A stretch of DNA of 64,000 nt from Prinsepia uniflora. Lineage: Eukaryota > Streptophyta > Magnoliopsida > Rosales > Rosaceae. This document shows, in pieces, positions 53,327 to 64,000 of the stretch. The stretch is taken from assembly GCA_032719365.1 (NCBI GenBank), contig CM064871.1, positions 68,869,586 to 68,933,585 of the forward strand, written 5' to 3'. The notes beneath the pieces were generated by a model, which was not told the origin of the DNA, made no database searches, and saw only the letters and a program-made list of their open reading frames with translations. Both the position numbers and the translations under genes were made by a program. How positions within the stretch are numbered: position 1 is the stretch's first letter; each line of letters starts with the position of its first letter.

Positions 53327-54580
53327 AATAATAATAATAATTGTAATGTCAGCGAACTCAAACATTAACTCAAATGAATCTTTATATATAATTTTGGTTT
53401 AGGGTTATATATAATTTGTTTATCTCAACTCTCAAGCAAAAAATTAAGTATATATTAAAATTAAACGTGAATAAATAACGTACACACATAAGGATATATA
53501 GTGGTCTATCGCATTAACATGCATGTCCAAAGTTCCAACCCAATGTCCCATGGAAAAGACATTGGTCTTCCAAATCAAAATGATGGCACCTTGAAAAGAT
53601 ATTACTTGCTATCGCCATTCTCAAATAGATGCCATTCATGTCTCCACCATGTTTTTGGCAACATGTCACTTTGAGAACCACTTGGTGTCCTATGTTCCCT
53701 CTCAAATCACTCAAAATTAAGGATATTTGCTTCTTGCTTAGGGGTTTAGGGCTTACCCACTGTACATAAACTCAACCTTCCCATTTCTTTTATGGATTAT
53801 TTCTACTTATAATTTTGTTATTCTAATTTTATAAAGAAAAATATCAGTATTTTTTTGAATAAAAAATAATATTGATTATAAATGGGAGGAAAAAGCATCA
53901 TGTATATTTGAAAAGATACGTACATGAACAAGCCCAAATCAATTTATAAAACTTGGGCTTCTAACTTTTTCTTGGGACAAATGACACCCAAGTGGGTTCC
54001 AAAGATTTGTAAACTGTGTACGTTTATAGGCCCCAGCTTATTTCAGAGTTTATTACTTATCTAATGAACCTGGGAGGATGGCATACATGGAAGAACGAAA
54101 AGAATTTGAATACGTACAAATGAAATTGTGAAAGTCTTAAAATAATGTGTGTTTTTTTTAATATTTAATTGTAATATTTGGGATATTGAATTAGAAAATA
54201 CAAATAAAATCCATGTAGAATTTTTTTTAATTGACATGGTATAATCCTATCAACTGACACATAAAATAATCAACAAATATAAACAATTTAATATTTTTAC
54301 ATAACATTAATGACTACATAATGAATCATTTTTTATAGTAAATATCACGATTATTCCCACATATAAAGTGCAGGTCTAATCTCTGTCTGAAATATCATTT
54401 GCTTATGGCCACAAAATTTAATTTTCATATAATTTTTTTACTTTAATATCATTTTTTTAAAAATTAAATAAATCGTGTAAGATTCATGTACAGAAACCAC
54501 ATTTCTTAGTGAGATTTTTGGTACGGAGCCAAACTCTTTCTGCTTGAAGCTGATACGGGTAAATAATTCTTTTTTTGCCC
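53327..54580. other. AT-rich intergenic DNA
   Basis: No gene can be supported. An AAT trinucleotide run (53325-53340) adjoins the target duplication of the young element. Confidence 0.55.
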
Positions 54581-54879
54581 TTTCAAGTTAGGGGTGGGCA
54601 CTGTGCGGTTTAATATGGATATTGGCAATATTTAAATTTAAAACGTTAAAATCTAAACGGTTCTATACAGTTTGGATTTTCTAAAACTAGAAATGAAACT
54701 GTTTCGATCCAAATCGTTACTAACGGTTCAATTTGGATTGAAACCGTTTAGGCATAAAAAAAATAGCAAATATGTGAGGACCCGTGCCTTGTGAGCATGG
54801 TTAGCAATCCCACATCGCCCAGGGAGATCTGGGGGAATGCGCCTTAGATGTGTGTGCGCGCATCTATCCAACAAGAGAC

Positions 54880-54990
54880 CTTTTGGGAGCTCACTGGTTT
54901 TGGATTCCTAGGGAACTCTAAAGTTAAACGAGTAGGGGTTAGTGTAATCCTAGGATGGGTGACCTACTGAGAAGTTGCACGTGAGCTCCC
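54880..54990 (+). other. 5S rRNA-like promoter segment in Cassandra LTR 1
   Basis: Matches 5S rRNA in order: GGAACTCTAAAGTTAAACGA (cf. AGAACTCCGCAGTTAAGCG, box A region), then AGTGTAATCCTAGGATGGGT GACC (cf. AGTAGTACTAGGATGGGTGACC, intermediate element and box C), then GAGAAGTTGCACGTG. It is not a functional 5S gene; divergence is substantial outside the internal control region. A second copy in LTR 2 is split between 55265-55309 and 56249-56300. Confidence 0.85.
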
Positions 54991-55309
54991 GAGAACAAAA
55001 CCGTGAGGGTTGGGCCCAAAGCGGACAATATACTATTGAAGAAGGTCGGGTAGTAACAATTTGGTATCAGAACCCAACTCTGGCCGGAATTAAGTGTGAT
55101 AGCGAGGACGCTAAGCCCCAAGGGGGGCGGATTGTGAGGACCCGTGCCTTGTGGGCATGATTAGTAATCCCAAATCGCCTGGGGAGACTGGGGGAATGCG
55201 CTTTATATGTGTGGGCGCGCATCTATCTAACAGGAGACTTTTTGAAAGCTCACTGGTTTTGGATTCCTAGGAAACTCCAAAGTTAAGCGAGTAGGGGCTG
55301 GTGAAATCT

Positions 55310-56248
55310 AACCCTCACCATTTGGCCCAGAAGCCCACGGGCTTGTGGGTACCCAGTAGGCCCGGTGACAGAAAGTTTGTCCCAGTCCACTATGGGATGT
55401 GGGCCGGCCCGGCCAATATGTTGACGGGATGGACTTGGGCTTAGGGCATTCAAACCCGATAAGTCCGAGCCCGATAAGACCCGGTAAGCCTAGCCTGGCC
55501 AAACCATGTAAACTCGATCCATAAGTCCGAATATATAAAATAATTATAAATTAAGAATTAATACCTAGTCAAATCTTATTACTACTATTTTAGCCCAAAC
55601 CCAAAACTCCAACCCAAGATCAACCTAGTTTTTATAGAAGTGCATGTTTTTATATATAACTCCACATCCCACTGTTCCATCTTTATCGAAAAGGTTATTT
55701 GGGTCATTGCAATTTGATATAGGGAATTCACGAAATTCACTCTTTTTGACCCACTTTGATTCTGATACATTTACTACACTAAGTGACAATTAGGAGTAGT
55801 ATAGCTCCACAAAGAATCTCTAAGGAGCTAACCCTTCGTGTAATTATTCATAAAACATAATACAATTCAAGTAGATTTGTGATTAGTGACCACCTTACCA
55901 TGTCTCGACTTTGTGGTCGAAAGGTTAAGTCAATTCTCCAAACCCAATAGGTCCCTTTCTTACCTTGTCTCAATATTCAATAATGATATTTAAGCTCAAC
56001 TCACACTTTGATAATTAGGGAGGTAGAAGTGGGCTTAGTAGGCCCGGCCCAAGTGGGCTTAGTAGGCTTGACCCATAAAGGCCGATAAAAGCCCGCCAAA
56101 CCCGACCCGAAAAAGGGCATGGGTTTTCATATTTATGATCAGGTCCGCCTGACCCGGTCCAGTATTTTTTAAATTATGAAATAAGCCTGGCCCAAGCCCT
56201 AAAATTTTGGGCCAGACTTGCCTGACCCGGTCCAATGATGAGGAGTAG
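55310..56248. mobile_element. 0.9-kb element inserted in Cassandra LTR 2, probably hAT-like
   Basis: It interrupts the 5S-like part of LTR 2. Flanks TGAAATCT (55302-55309) and TGTAATCT (56249-56256) match 7 of 8. Inverted ends are CT)AACCCTCACCATT and AATGATGAGGAGTAG. The inside contains GGCCCGG, GGGCCGG and GACCCGGTCCA repeats near both ends and no coding sequence. The 8-bp duplication favours hAT, but the inverted ends are not typical. Confidence 0.55.
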
Positions 56249-56850
56249 TGTAATCTCAGGATGGGTGATCCATTAGGAAGTTGCACGTGAGCTCCCGCGA
56301 ACAAAACCGTGAGGCTGGGCCCAAAGCGGACAATATCATGTTGAATAAAGTCGGGTCGTGACAAAATATATTTAAAAAACAATAAGAATATTAAAAAAAA
56401 CAAGTATATTAAAAAAAAGCAAGGATATTAAAAAACAGCAAGGATATTTTAAAAAAAAAGTAAGGATACAAAAAAGAATAATTAATACTTAATATTTTGT
56501 ATATTAATTTTGCGGAGAATTGGATTGTAAATATTACCATTATATTAAGATTTAGCAAACAAACATTACCACTTAATAATCTTTTATTATACTTTTGGGT
56601 ATTTTTTATTTATTTTATTTTATTTTTTATTAATAATATATTTAAAAATTAATATATTCTTTAACGATCCGGTTTGGATTTAACGGATTTTCAAAATGAA
56701 AATCCAAATCGAAACCGTTACTAACGGAGCGGTTTGGATTCTCAAACCGTTTAATTTTTATCCGATCAAACTTAAACCATTGAATAAATAACGGTTTGAA
56801 GCGGATTGTTCAGCGATTTTAACGGATTCGTGTCCACACCTATTTCAAGC

Positions 56851-57179
56851 ATGTGATATGTCACTCATGTGTCACTGTCTATTACTGTAGCTTCCATCAT
56901 CAGTCCATGTTATATGATGATGCGTATGAAAACAATCCTTGTTTATCGTATCACACCCACCAGTAAGAAATCGACACGTACGTACTTGGTGACAGCATGG
57001 TCTATTTTATCATCAGCGGTTTGTTAACCACCGGTTGCTCACCGTCCCCCACTTCAGAACTCCCTCCTATTAGCAACTAATAACCAACATGCCCTCGAAG
57101 TTTAAGATGTATTACAAAATTTAACGAGGACCAAATTCAAATTCTATTGACTGATCATCTCGCACCATTTTTTTTCCTG

Positions 57180-57213
<34 letters not shown>

Positions 57214-58485
57214 GAAATCGTTTATTTTTTAAATCATCATGTCAATGTCATTTTTGTAAAAAAAATCAACAAAATTAGAGGTTATTAGTCTTTCGTATGT
57301 ATAAAATAAACAAACGGTTTTAGTAAGAAGTAAGATCTTCATATAAAACCGTTAATTTAGTTGATATATATATATATATAAATGACCAAACGATCTCTAA
57401 TTTTTTTTATTTTAAAAAAATGATCTTAATATATGATGTAAATAATAAATGGTTTCGATTATAATATACGTACAAACAATAGTGTATTTAGGAATTCATA
57501 TGTATGTGGGCCTTTTTCAAATATATATTTTTAAAAATTTAATGTAATTCAACTCATCGTAATATACGTCAAATTTATCAAATTTTTTTTAAAAAATCAT
57601 ATCATGCTGTTAATTAATTACAAGCATAGTTGTTCTCAACGGATTCTCAGTTTGAAATCATTGCATGCAAAAAATAGACTATAATTGAAATACTAAAAAA
57701 AAATACATATGCGTAAAATTTTGATAATTGAATATATATATATATATATATACTTCTATATTAAAATATCTCTAGGATTTTTATAAATCATATATAATAA
57801 TGATATATGTGTCTATTAGAAAGTCTGCAATTGTATAATAATCCTCATTTATTAACAATTTTTTAATTAACTAAAACATATTATAATATATATACACATA
57901 TGTTATAATAAAAAATTAGTTGGGGCCTATGACCTTCTTGATCCCAGTGTAACTCTGTCATTATATATAAAGATAATTCGATAAATTAAAAAGTAGTACG
58001 TACCACCAATTGGAATGCAAATATTATCCTTTCTAGTATTGGAATCAATGGTTTCAAATGTTTCAAATAAAACTGAAATTATTTTTCTAAAAGTGTAAAA
58101 GTAATTGAGCCACTTTTGTTTATATTATTAATTAACATATATAACGTCACAAAATATGTATCTCGTTAAATTTGGTTGTCATGGAAGTCCGAATCAGAAT
58201 AAATGGATGTGTGATCGAATAGATTGAAATACAACCCTAGTTATAGAACAGTGGCCTATATATGGAGAAGAAATGCTTCATTTAGTGGAGTACTTTTGAA
58301 TTGACTCTGATGTTTGATCATCTCATCTTATTTATAAAAACTACACTAATCAAACTCTAAGTGGAAAATTATGTTTTCAAAAAATAATGGAAAATAAGTA
58401 AGGGAGTGCATCCAAGTGAGATTTTCATGCGTGTTGTTAATATAGAATTTTTTAATGTAAGTAAAAATTTGGGGTTATTCAATTT
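56851..58485. other. AT-rich intergenic DNA with TA microsatellites
   Basis: No gene supported. (AT)n runs lie at about 57184-57206, 57364-57380 and 57733-57752. Confidence 0.6.
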
Positions 58486-59088
58486 ATACTTGTTTTATTT
58501 TTTATTTTATTTTATCAGAAAGTGAAATTTATTAAAGGAGAAGACAATACAACAAGGGAAAATAGAAGTAGAAAACAGAGCGAAAAATACAGCAGCCAAA
58601 AAGAACTTGGGAGTAAAGATGCATGGGAAGATTCATAAATCGTCCACTCCTCAGTCCCTAAGAAGCAAACCAACTAGGGGGCAAAAAAGACCATCATTAT
58701 TTTAAAAAAAATACTGAAAATTATGGAGGGCGGTCAATCCACACTTCCCTACGCATTGATCTTCGTCGGGCTTGAGTAGCTAATGTATTGGCTACCTTGT
58801 TTGTGTTCCGAGAAACCCACTGAAATCAGATATTTTCAAAGAAAGCACAATGGACACGCAGTTGTGTTAGAATGAAAAAAATCTCCCAATTTTCCTTCTC
58901 AACTCTTCGTAAGATACACTTGATGAATGCTTGGGAATTCGATTCCACGATCAAATTTCGGTGATTTCGTTCCTAGACAAAAATAACACCTACGAGCACA
59001 GCCCAAGATTCGACAATGAGGGTAGAATTTGTTTGTTTTGCTTCACATATTGCACCATAGAAAGATCCCCCCTGATTCCGAATAACCA
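58486..59088 (-). pseudogene. LINE (L1-like) 3' end with RNase H remnant
   Basis: Reading minus from 59088, the frame gives VIRNQGGSFYGAICEAKQTN then ESWAVLVGVIF, LIVESNSQAFIKCILRRVEK, NWEIFFILTQLRV and FQWVSRNTNKVANTLATQAR. This is the RVT_3/RNase H domain found at the C-terminus of plant L1-type LINEs (G.....G.......AE..A...G, (E)SDS.., F.(W/H)V.R..N..AD.LA), with two internal stops. It is followed by an AATAAA signal and an A-rich tail (ATAAAATAAAATAAAAAATA) near 58490-58515. The upstream (5') part is cut off at 59088 by insertion of unit F. Confidence 0.8.
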
Positions 59089-61537
59089 TGTAACGACTCA
59101 TCCCGAATATCAGGATTAAATATTAATTAACTATGGTTTAGAATGACTAATTGGGGATTAGTTGAGCGAAATCGGTCGGATAGTGTAAAATGACTGTTTG
59201 CCCCTAGGCATGGGTAAAATATTGACTTTTAGTTCGGGCTGTCAAATGAACGTTGACCGATGGCTGTGCCATTGTTCGAGACGTCACGAGTTCATAGACA
59301 GGTGGCACGTCCGATTCTGACAATTGAGGAAGAATTTATGACGTTCGGAAGTCGAGGGATACTTTGGTCATTTGGTTGAAAAGTTGGCAAAATGTTGACT
59401 TTTGACCTAGGAGGTTCGATGGCCGAGGACCGAGGGCTGAGGACCGTTACGTAGATCGAGTCGATACGAATCTATAGACAAGCGGCACGCCAAAATCGGA
59501 CGTCGAACAAAGAAGTTATGGTCACGGGGGCGAAATTGGGGAGTTGCGTCTCGGTATCCGAATAAAATATTAATTAATTCTAATTGGGTAGATATTTTTG
59601 GTGGACCCTTGGATGAGTGACAAGTGTCACTCATCCCTAGAATTGGAATCCCTAAATTGTGGATCTATGTCTATTGGCCAATTTAAAATATGTTTTATTC
59701 TCCTCAATTAATCTCAGTCATCCATCTCATGTTCTATCGCTCATCCTCACCGTCCATTTCTTTATCCAAATAATCATTAGATTTCATCATCGATCTTCAT
59801 CAATTCCCTTTGTTCTCCAATGAACCCGAGCGCCCAAACCCCATGATTAACCCACTAAATCTCATCAAATGTGTGTGAACTGTGAATGAGAGAATGACAG
59901 AAGGCGTTGAGGACGGTGCTGGTGGGTCGAGTCGCCGTGGACGGTGGCTGACGGTGGCCCTGAAACCTGTGAGGCACTTGTGAAAAATAGAGGACGGGGG
60001 AACAAGTGAGAAACCAAGCCCCTTTAAACGTGATTATTTGGTGATCGGTTGTTCATCGAAGTTGACCAGGGAGATGAGGGAAGACCAGTAATGGCCACGG
60101 TGATACATGACGATGATAGAGGGGTAAGATGTCGTGAAATGTCCATTTCAATTCAAAAATGGTATGTTTGGTTTTAGGGAGTGTTGATCGTTTATGATGA
60201 TTGGACTTTGTTCCTTGAGATTTCAGGGGTCGAATGGGTTGGAAACCATGGCCAGCAGTGGCCTGAGACGCAAGAACACCGAGAGGAAAAAGCAGGGTTC
60301 ATTTCTTCGCAATGAGAGGTAAGTTTGAGCTTCTAAATTTAGGTTTTGATTATTGGAATCAATTAGAAATGAAAAGACAAACCTAATGGGATTAAATGGG
60401 ATAGAAAACGGGCCGGAATGGACAGAAACCTTGAACGTCGGTTCAAGGCTGGATCGGATTTGCATAACCGGTTCAGACCGGGTCGATCTGAGGAGGAATA
60501 TGAAAAGTACCCGGCGCGTGGGTTTCACGCGCAGGGGGTTCAAACGGAGCGTGGGGGCGCATGAAGGGTATTTTGGGGAAACTTCCACATGACTTTTAAT
60601 CTATTCGATGTAACGAACATTTTGGGACTGTAGTGTCGATCGTACACCATCTCGATATGTTTCGGGATGTCCGAAAGTTTAGGATCAAATTTAAAAATAG
60701 TTAAAAATTTGGGAAAATTACTGGACGTGAATGAGGGGTTAATGAAGAGGTTTGTGACTCTCTAGTGTGATTTGAATAGGTTTGGAAGTCCCGGTGATAG
60801 TGGTGGGGCCCAAGAAGGTCTATGGCTCGCGTATCGAGGCGGCAGCGTAGGACGGTCTGTGAGTGGACTTCGTTTTCTAAATTGTGATGCATGAATAACT
60901 ATTTTATATGTTTTATATACATGATTTCTATGATGATGATTGTGGCACTAGTGGATTATACGATTGCACGTATTTCGAGGTAAATCCATATTTACACACT
61001 TTTCGAGGTTTACGAGTTTATGATATGACTATGTGATTGTGAGTCTAATTATGATTCTATGGCATGGTTTTGGTTTTGGAAAGATGAATTAGGGCATGAG
61101 ACCCATTTGAATTATGTAATCGGGCTAGGAGCCCAGTTTGTTTAGGAAATCGGGCTGAGACCCTTTTGAGTCTTGTGATCGGGCCAGGGCCCCAGTGGTT
61201 TACATAATCGAGCATGAACCTAGTTGACTTTTATAAATGTGATTTCGGGTCTGGGACCCTATGTTTCATAAACGTGATTTTGGGTCGGGGACCCTAAATG
61301 GATTTGTGATGTTTTATGGAGATTTCGGGCAGGGCCCATTGAGATGTTTTGAAATGACTTGTAAAACTGTTTTCCATATACCATCTTGATACGAGGATAT
61401 GTGATGGTCTCCTCCAGGTGTCTGGGACACTGGGGAAGTCACATTGCATTGCCTGCGAGGGGTCATTATACGGAGCTACCGGACCGTATAATGACTCAGG
61501 AGTAGGAATGCTATGATTAGACGTCTGGGACGTCAGA
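59089..61537 (+). mobile_element. LTR-like unit F of the TGTAAYGACC family (5' part; interrupted by G)
   Basis: Starts TGTAACGACTCATCCCG. Pentamer before it is AACCA; the matching right flank lies beyond the window because unit G is inserted at 61538. It carries the family landmarks in order: CATAGACAGGTGGCACGTCC (59293), GACAAGTGTCACTCATCC (59618), the GCGCGTGGGTTTCACGCGCA block (60514), CTGTGAGTGGACTTCG (60857), and GGGC/GAGACCC repeats (61090-61290). Open frames at 60223-60592 are overlapping and unsupported. Confidence 0.75.
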
Positions 61538-64000
61538 TGTCAGGACCCACCCCGGTTTCACCCCGAAACCCGAGGTAAATCCTGCTCTCGTCCTACACCC
61601 CGACCCAAAAACAGTCAGACGCAGGAGATAGTACTCAATAAATCCCGAAGTTAGAGTTTTACAGAGCATAGTACGAATACAATGACTAAAAACCGATAAT
61701 AAGTACACGCACGCGGAAGAAAAACTTTAACACTCGGAAATCCCGCTCGTCACTTCTATGCCTCAGACACTGCCTCGACGTCAAGACCCCGCGCTACCTC
61801 CACAACCTGGAGGGCAATTTAAAACAGAAAATGTGAGTGGACCATAATAAAAGAAAAGTTCTAAAATCATTTATCAGAAAACCGAATTTTAACCCTCTGT
61901 TTTGAAAGCACATGCATAACTCAGTTATTAAAACAGTTAGAAATCACTCATCATAAAACATCATAAGAAACAGAAACACTATAGCATATGAATCATAAAA
62001 CCGTACCAGAAACCATGAACATCCAATCATTATTTTTCCGATCAAACCTGCTGGACCTATCCGAGTCTTTAAACTCCCGAGTCTTTAAACTCAATCCAGG
62101 CCTTAATCATATCCGAGTCTTTAAACTCCCGAGTCTTTAAACTCAAAGGCCTACGGGGGAAAATCAATATATCCGAGTCTTTAAACTCCCGAGTCTTTAA
62201 ACTCAATCCTGGCCCGTCCCCCGTCAATCATAATATCCGGGTCTTTAAACCCAATAACCAGATCCAGCAAATCCAATCAAAACCATTTGAAAACTGTTCC
62301 CAAATTCACATCCAAACCCGAATCCGAAATCACTGGTCCGATGCCCTTCCGGCATCCCGAACCGTTATTCCGAACCCAAATCCGGAAATCCACTTTTCAA
62401 CTTTAAAACCAAATTCCTTGTTCACCAAATCAAGTCACAAAATCCAGTAAGAATCATTGAAAACCATTTATCGTTTGAAATCCCAAAACTATAACATTAT
62501 AATCAGAAATCAACATTTTTATCGTAAAACGTGTCAAACACCGTATTTTCTCGAAAACCGTGCAATCATATAAAACCACATCATAAATCCATCAAGCATG
62601 AAATCACAGATATAAAACAATTCTAGAAAAACAGTTATGCATGTTCGAGTTTAAGGAAAGGGTCCACTCACAGTACCGAGCCCTCAATCGCGTCCCGAAC
62701 GTCCTGCACGTTCCTCAGCTTCCTCGGGAACTCCCGATCCTGTCAACAACCACCAAATGACGTCACTAACCCGTCTACGAGTAATCACCTAAATTCTCTC
62801 AAAAATCCCCGAATCGAAAGCGTAAGAACCCGGGACCCTAAACCTTCACCCTCGCTAAACTACGTCGATTCGACGTCCGATTAACCCAAAACCACTTCCA
62901 ATGGACTCGTCACAACTCCTGGACCAAAAACCATGTTGACCGTTTTCCCCATCGCCGCCGCACGCGCCCCCACGCGCCGCCCAAAGTGGCTGCGCGTGGC
63001 CCTCACGCGCCAGCTACAGTGCACCATCAACCTCGAGCAGACCCGGTTCACAACAGTGTCTACAACTCGAACCGGCGTCAGCGGTTCACCGCCGTGCCTG
63101 CACCATTTTCCTCCCTTTCTTCACCAGTCTCATCGTCCAGGCCTACCCTATCGATTCCCCAATGCCTCTAACCTCGACACTGTCCCTAGCCCGTCGACTG
63201 AAGCTCGAAACCAGACAACCCAAAAACCCCTGTTTTCCTTCCCGGCCACCCACGGCTTCCCCCTTCATGGTGGCTACACCAACCTCTTACTAGGACCCTT
63301 CTATGCCTAACCCGACTCACCTTGACCGTCGATTCTCGCCCAAACGTCACGACTAGCCATTTGAACATCACGGCAAAACAGAGCACACAGGTACTCCCGT
63401 CGTGCCAACCTCCGCCGTGTACTCCTCCGTCACGGCTACACACTCAGTCGACTCTTGGGACCTCCATGAGTCTCACTCTAACCTCCAATTCCCTCGACTC
63501 TCGCCCTAGATCCACGACTCAGCTTCTAAATCCAAATGACAAAACAGAGCAAAGAAACGGGGGTGAGGATTTACCTGTCCTCCTGTCGCCGTCGTGAGCT
63601 CAGCCGTGTACCACGGTGTCCAACCAGTCCTCTGTACTCGTCCCAGCCTCCTCTTGACTTGAATTGAGCCACCTCATGGCACAACCACCGTTTCTGTCTC
63701 ACCGTCTCTCTGTTTTACCAGAGAACTCAGCCTCGCCAACCACCGTGTCTCCGTGCACGATCTCGGTCCCAAACTCGATTATCAACCTCCTTTCTTCTTC
63801 CTTTCACCCTCACAACTCACCAGACTCACCAACCTACACGATTACCTTCTCAATTCCTCCCTCTGTTTCACTCTGGTTGAAGAACACACACACACGGGCA
63901 CGAGTTAGGTCCCAAATAATTGGACCCATGTACAAGTGTGTAGAACCCACTACACACTTGCCACATGTCACCAATCTGCCCATACCTTCACCATCTGGCC
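61538..64000 (-). mobile_element. LTR-like unit G of the TGTAAYGACC family (partial, nested in F)
   Basis: Begins TGTCAGGACCCACCCCGG, the right-hand end of the family in inverted orientation, so the unit reads on the minus strand. The pentamer before it is TCAGA. It contains GTGAGTGGACC (61832), an AGTCTTTAAACTC minisatellite, and the GC-rich CACGCGC block (62958-63015), and runs off the window before its TGTAAYGACC end. Open frames at 62933-63597 are GC-rich but conflicting on both strands; I do not call a gene. Confidence 0.72.
62043..62245. repeat. Minisatellite with ATCCGAGTCTTTAAACTC core
   Basis: Doublets CCGAGTCTTTAAACTC-CCGAGTCTTTAAACTC recur three times plus a single CCGGGTCTTTAAACCC, spaced by CAATCC-GGCC. 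Inside unit G. Confidence 0.9.

Larger units (their letters stand above)
54773..56363 (+). mobile_element. Cassandra TRIM retrotransposon (with 5S rRNA-like LTRs)
   Basis: Cassandra elements are short non-autonomous retrotransposons whose LTRs carry 5S rRNA sequence with an RNA polymerase III promoter. Here LTR 1 is 54773-55058 (286 bp, TGTGAGGACCC to GTAACA). The interior is only 74 bp, with primer-binding site TTGGTATCAGAAC (55061) and a purine-rich AAGGGGGGCGGAT before LTR 2 (55133-56363). A perfect 5-bp target duplication AAATA flanks the whole unit (54768-54772, 56364-56368). LTR 2 is split by a 939-bp insertion. No protein is encoded, as is normal for this family. Confidence 0.93.
54589..56842. 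mobile_element. Non-autonomous hAT element carrying a Cassandra insertion
   Basis: Inverted ends TAGGGGTGGGCAC (54589) and GTGTCCACACCTA (ends 56842) match at 11 of 13. 8-bp target duplication TTTCAAGT (54581-54588) / TTTCAAGC (56843-56850), 7 of 8. Repeated GAAACCGTTACTAACGG and CGGTTTGGATT motifs lie near both ends. Without the Cassandra insertion it is about 0.66 kb. No coding sequence. Confidence 0.85.

Noticed and set aside
54880..54990. A genuine 5S rRNA gene
   Set aside because: Only the internal control region is close to 5S; flanks are LTR sequence with TG...CA ends, primer-binding site and target duplication, i.e. Cassandra.
62933..63597. GC-rich open frames suggesting a gene at the right edge
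   Set aside because: They lie in unit G, overlap in several frames and on both strands, and equivalent sequence in units C and F is non-coding.

Overview
This is a gene-poor, retrotransposon-rich stretch of a flowering-plant nuclear genome. It is very probably a eudicot, and a woody species is plausible, but the species cannot be named from sequence alone. The basis is plant-only gene families (SBP-box, BIG GRAIN 1-like, WEB), plant-type introns, and several plant transposon lineages: Cassandra TRIM with a 5S rRNA-like promoter, Ty1/copia, Ty3/gypsy, Ac-like hAT, and a MULE-like capture element. Only two host genes can be supported. One is the first coding exon of an SPL6-like SBP-box transcription factor (516-1147, minus) with its probable 5' leader. 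The other is an intact single-exon BIG GRAIN 1-like gene (10927-11988, minus).

Layout. 1-2500: SPL6-like gene. 2528-3059: short non-autonomous hAT element with a perfect 8-bp target duplication just upstream of the SPL leader. 3.1-10.9 kb: AT-rich DNA with a solo gypsy LTR (about 6.25-7.85 kb) and several small tandem repeats. 10.9-12.2 kb: BIG GRAIN 1-like gene. 12.4-15.5 kb: LTR-like and AT-rich DNA. 15.58-17.08 kb: element with long inverted arms carrying a captured WEB-family gene fragment. 17.08-20.91 kb: decayed, 3'-truncated copia element (minus). 21.2-22.8 kb: second solo LTR of the 6.25 kb family. 23.4-30.9 kb: three nested LTR-like units. 31.3-45.8 kb: a decayed gypsy element (minus) whose gag is split by a 9-kb hAT transposon. 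That hAT is split inside its transposase by a 3.4-kb LTR-like unit, and the gypsy 5' LTR holds a 662-bp LTR-like unit. 45.8-46.7 kb: short hAT element. 47.8-53.3 kb: complete and very young non-autonomous gypsy-like element with two 517-bp LTRs and a gag but no pol. 54.6-56.8 kb: hAT element containing a Cassandra TRIM, which itself contains a 0.9-kb element. 58.5-59.1 kb: 3' end of a LINE. 59.1-64.0 kb: two more nested LTR-like units running off the window.

The most unusual theme is a family of units with extended inverted ends (TGTAAYGACCYGTCCC at one end, GGGAYGGGTCnTGTCA at the other) and 5-bp target duplications. They range from 0.66 to 3.4 kb, have no recognisable protein genes, share a conserved GC-rich CGCG palindrome block, and repeatedly insert into each other and into other transposons. 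They are most simply solo LTRs of a long-LTR gypsy lineage. Their long inverted ends and one 662-bp copy leave room for another mechanism.
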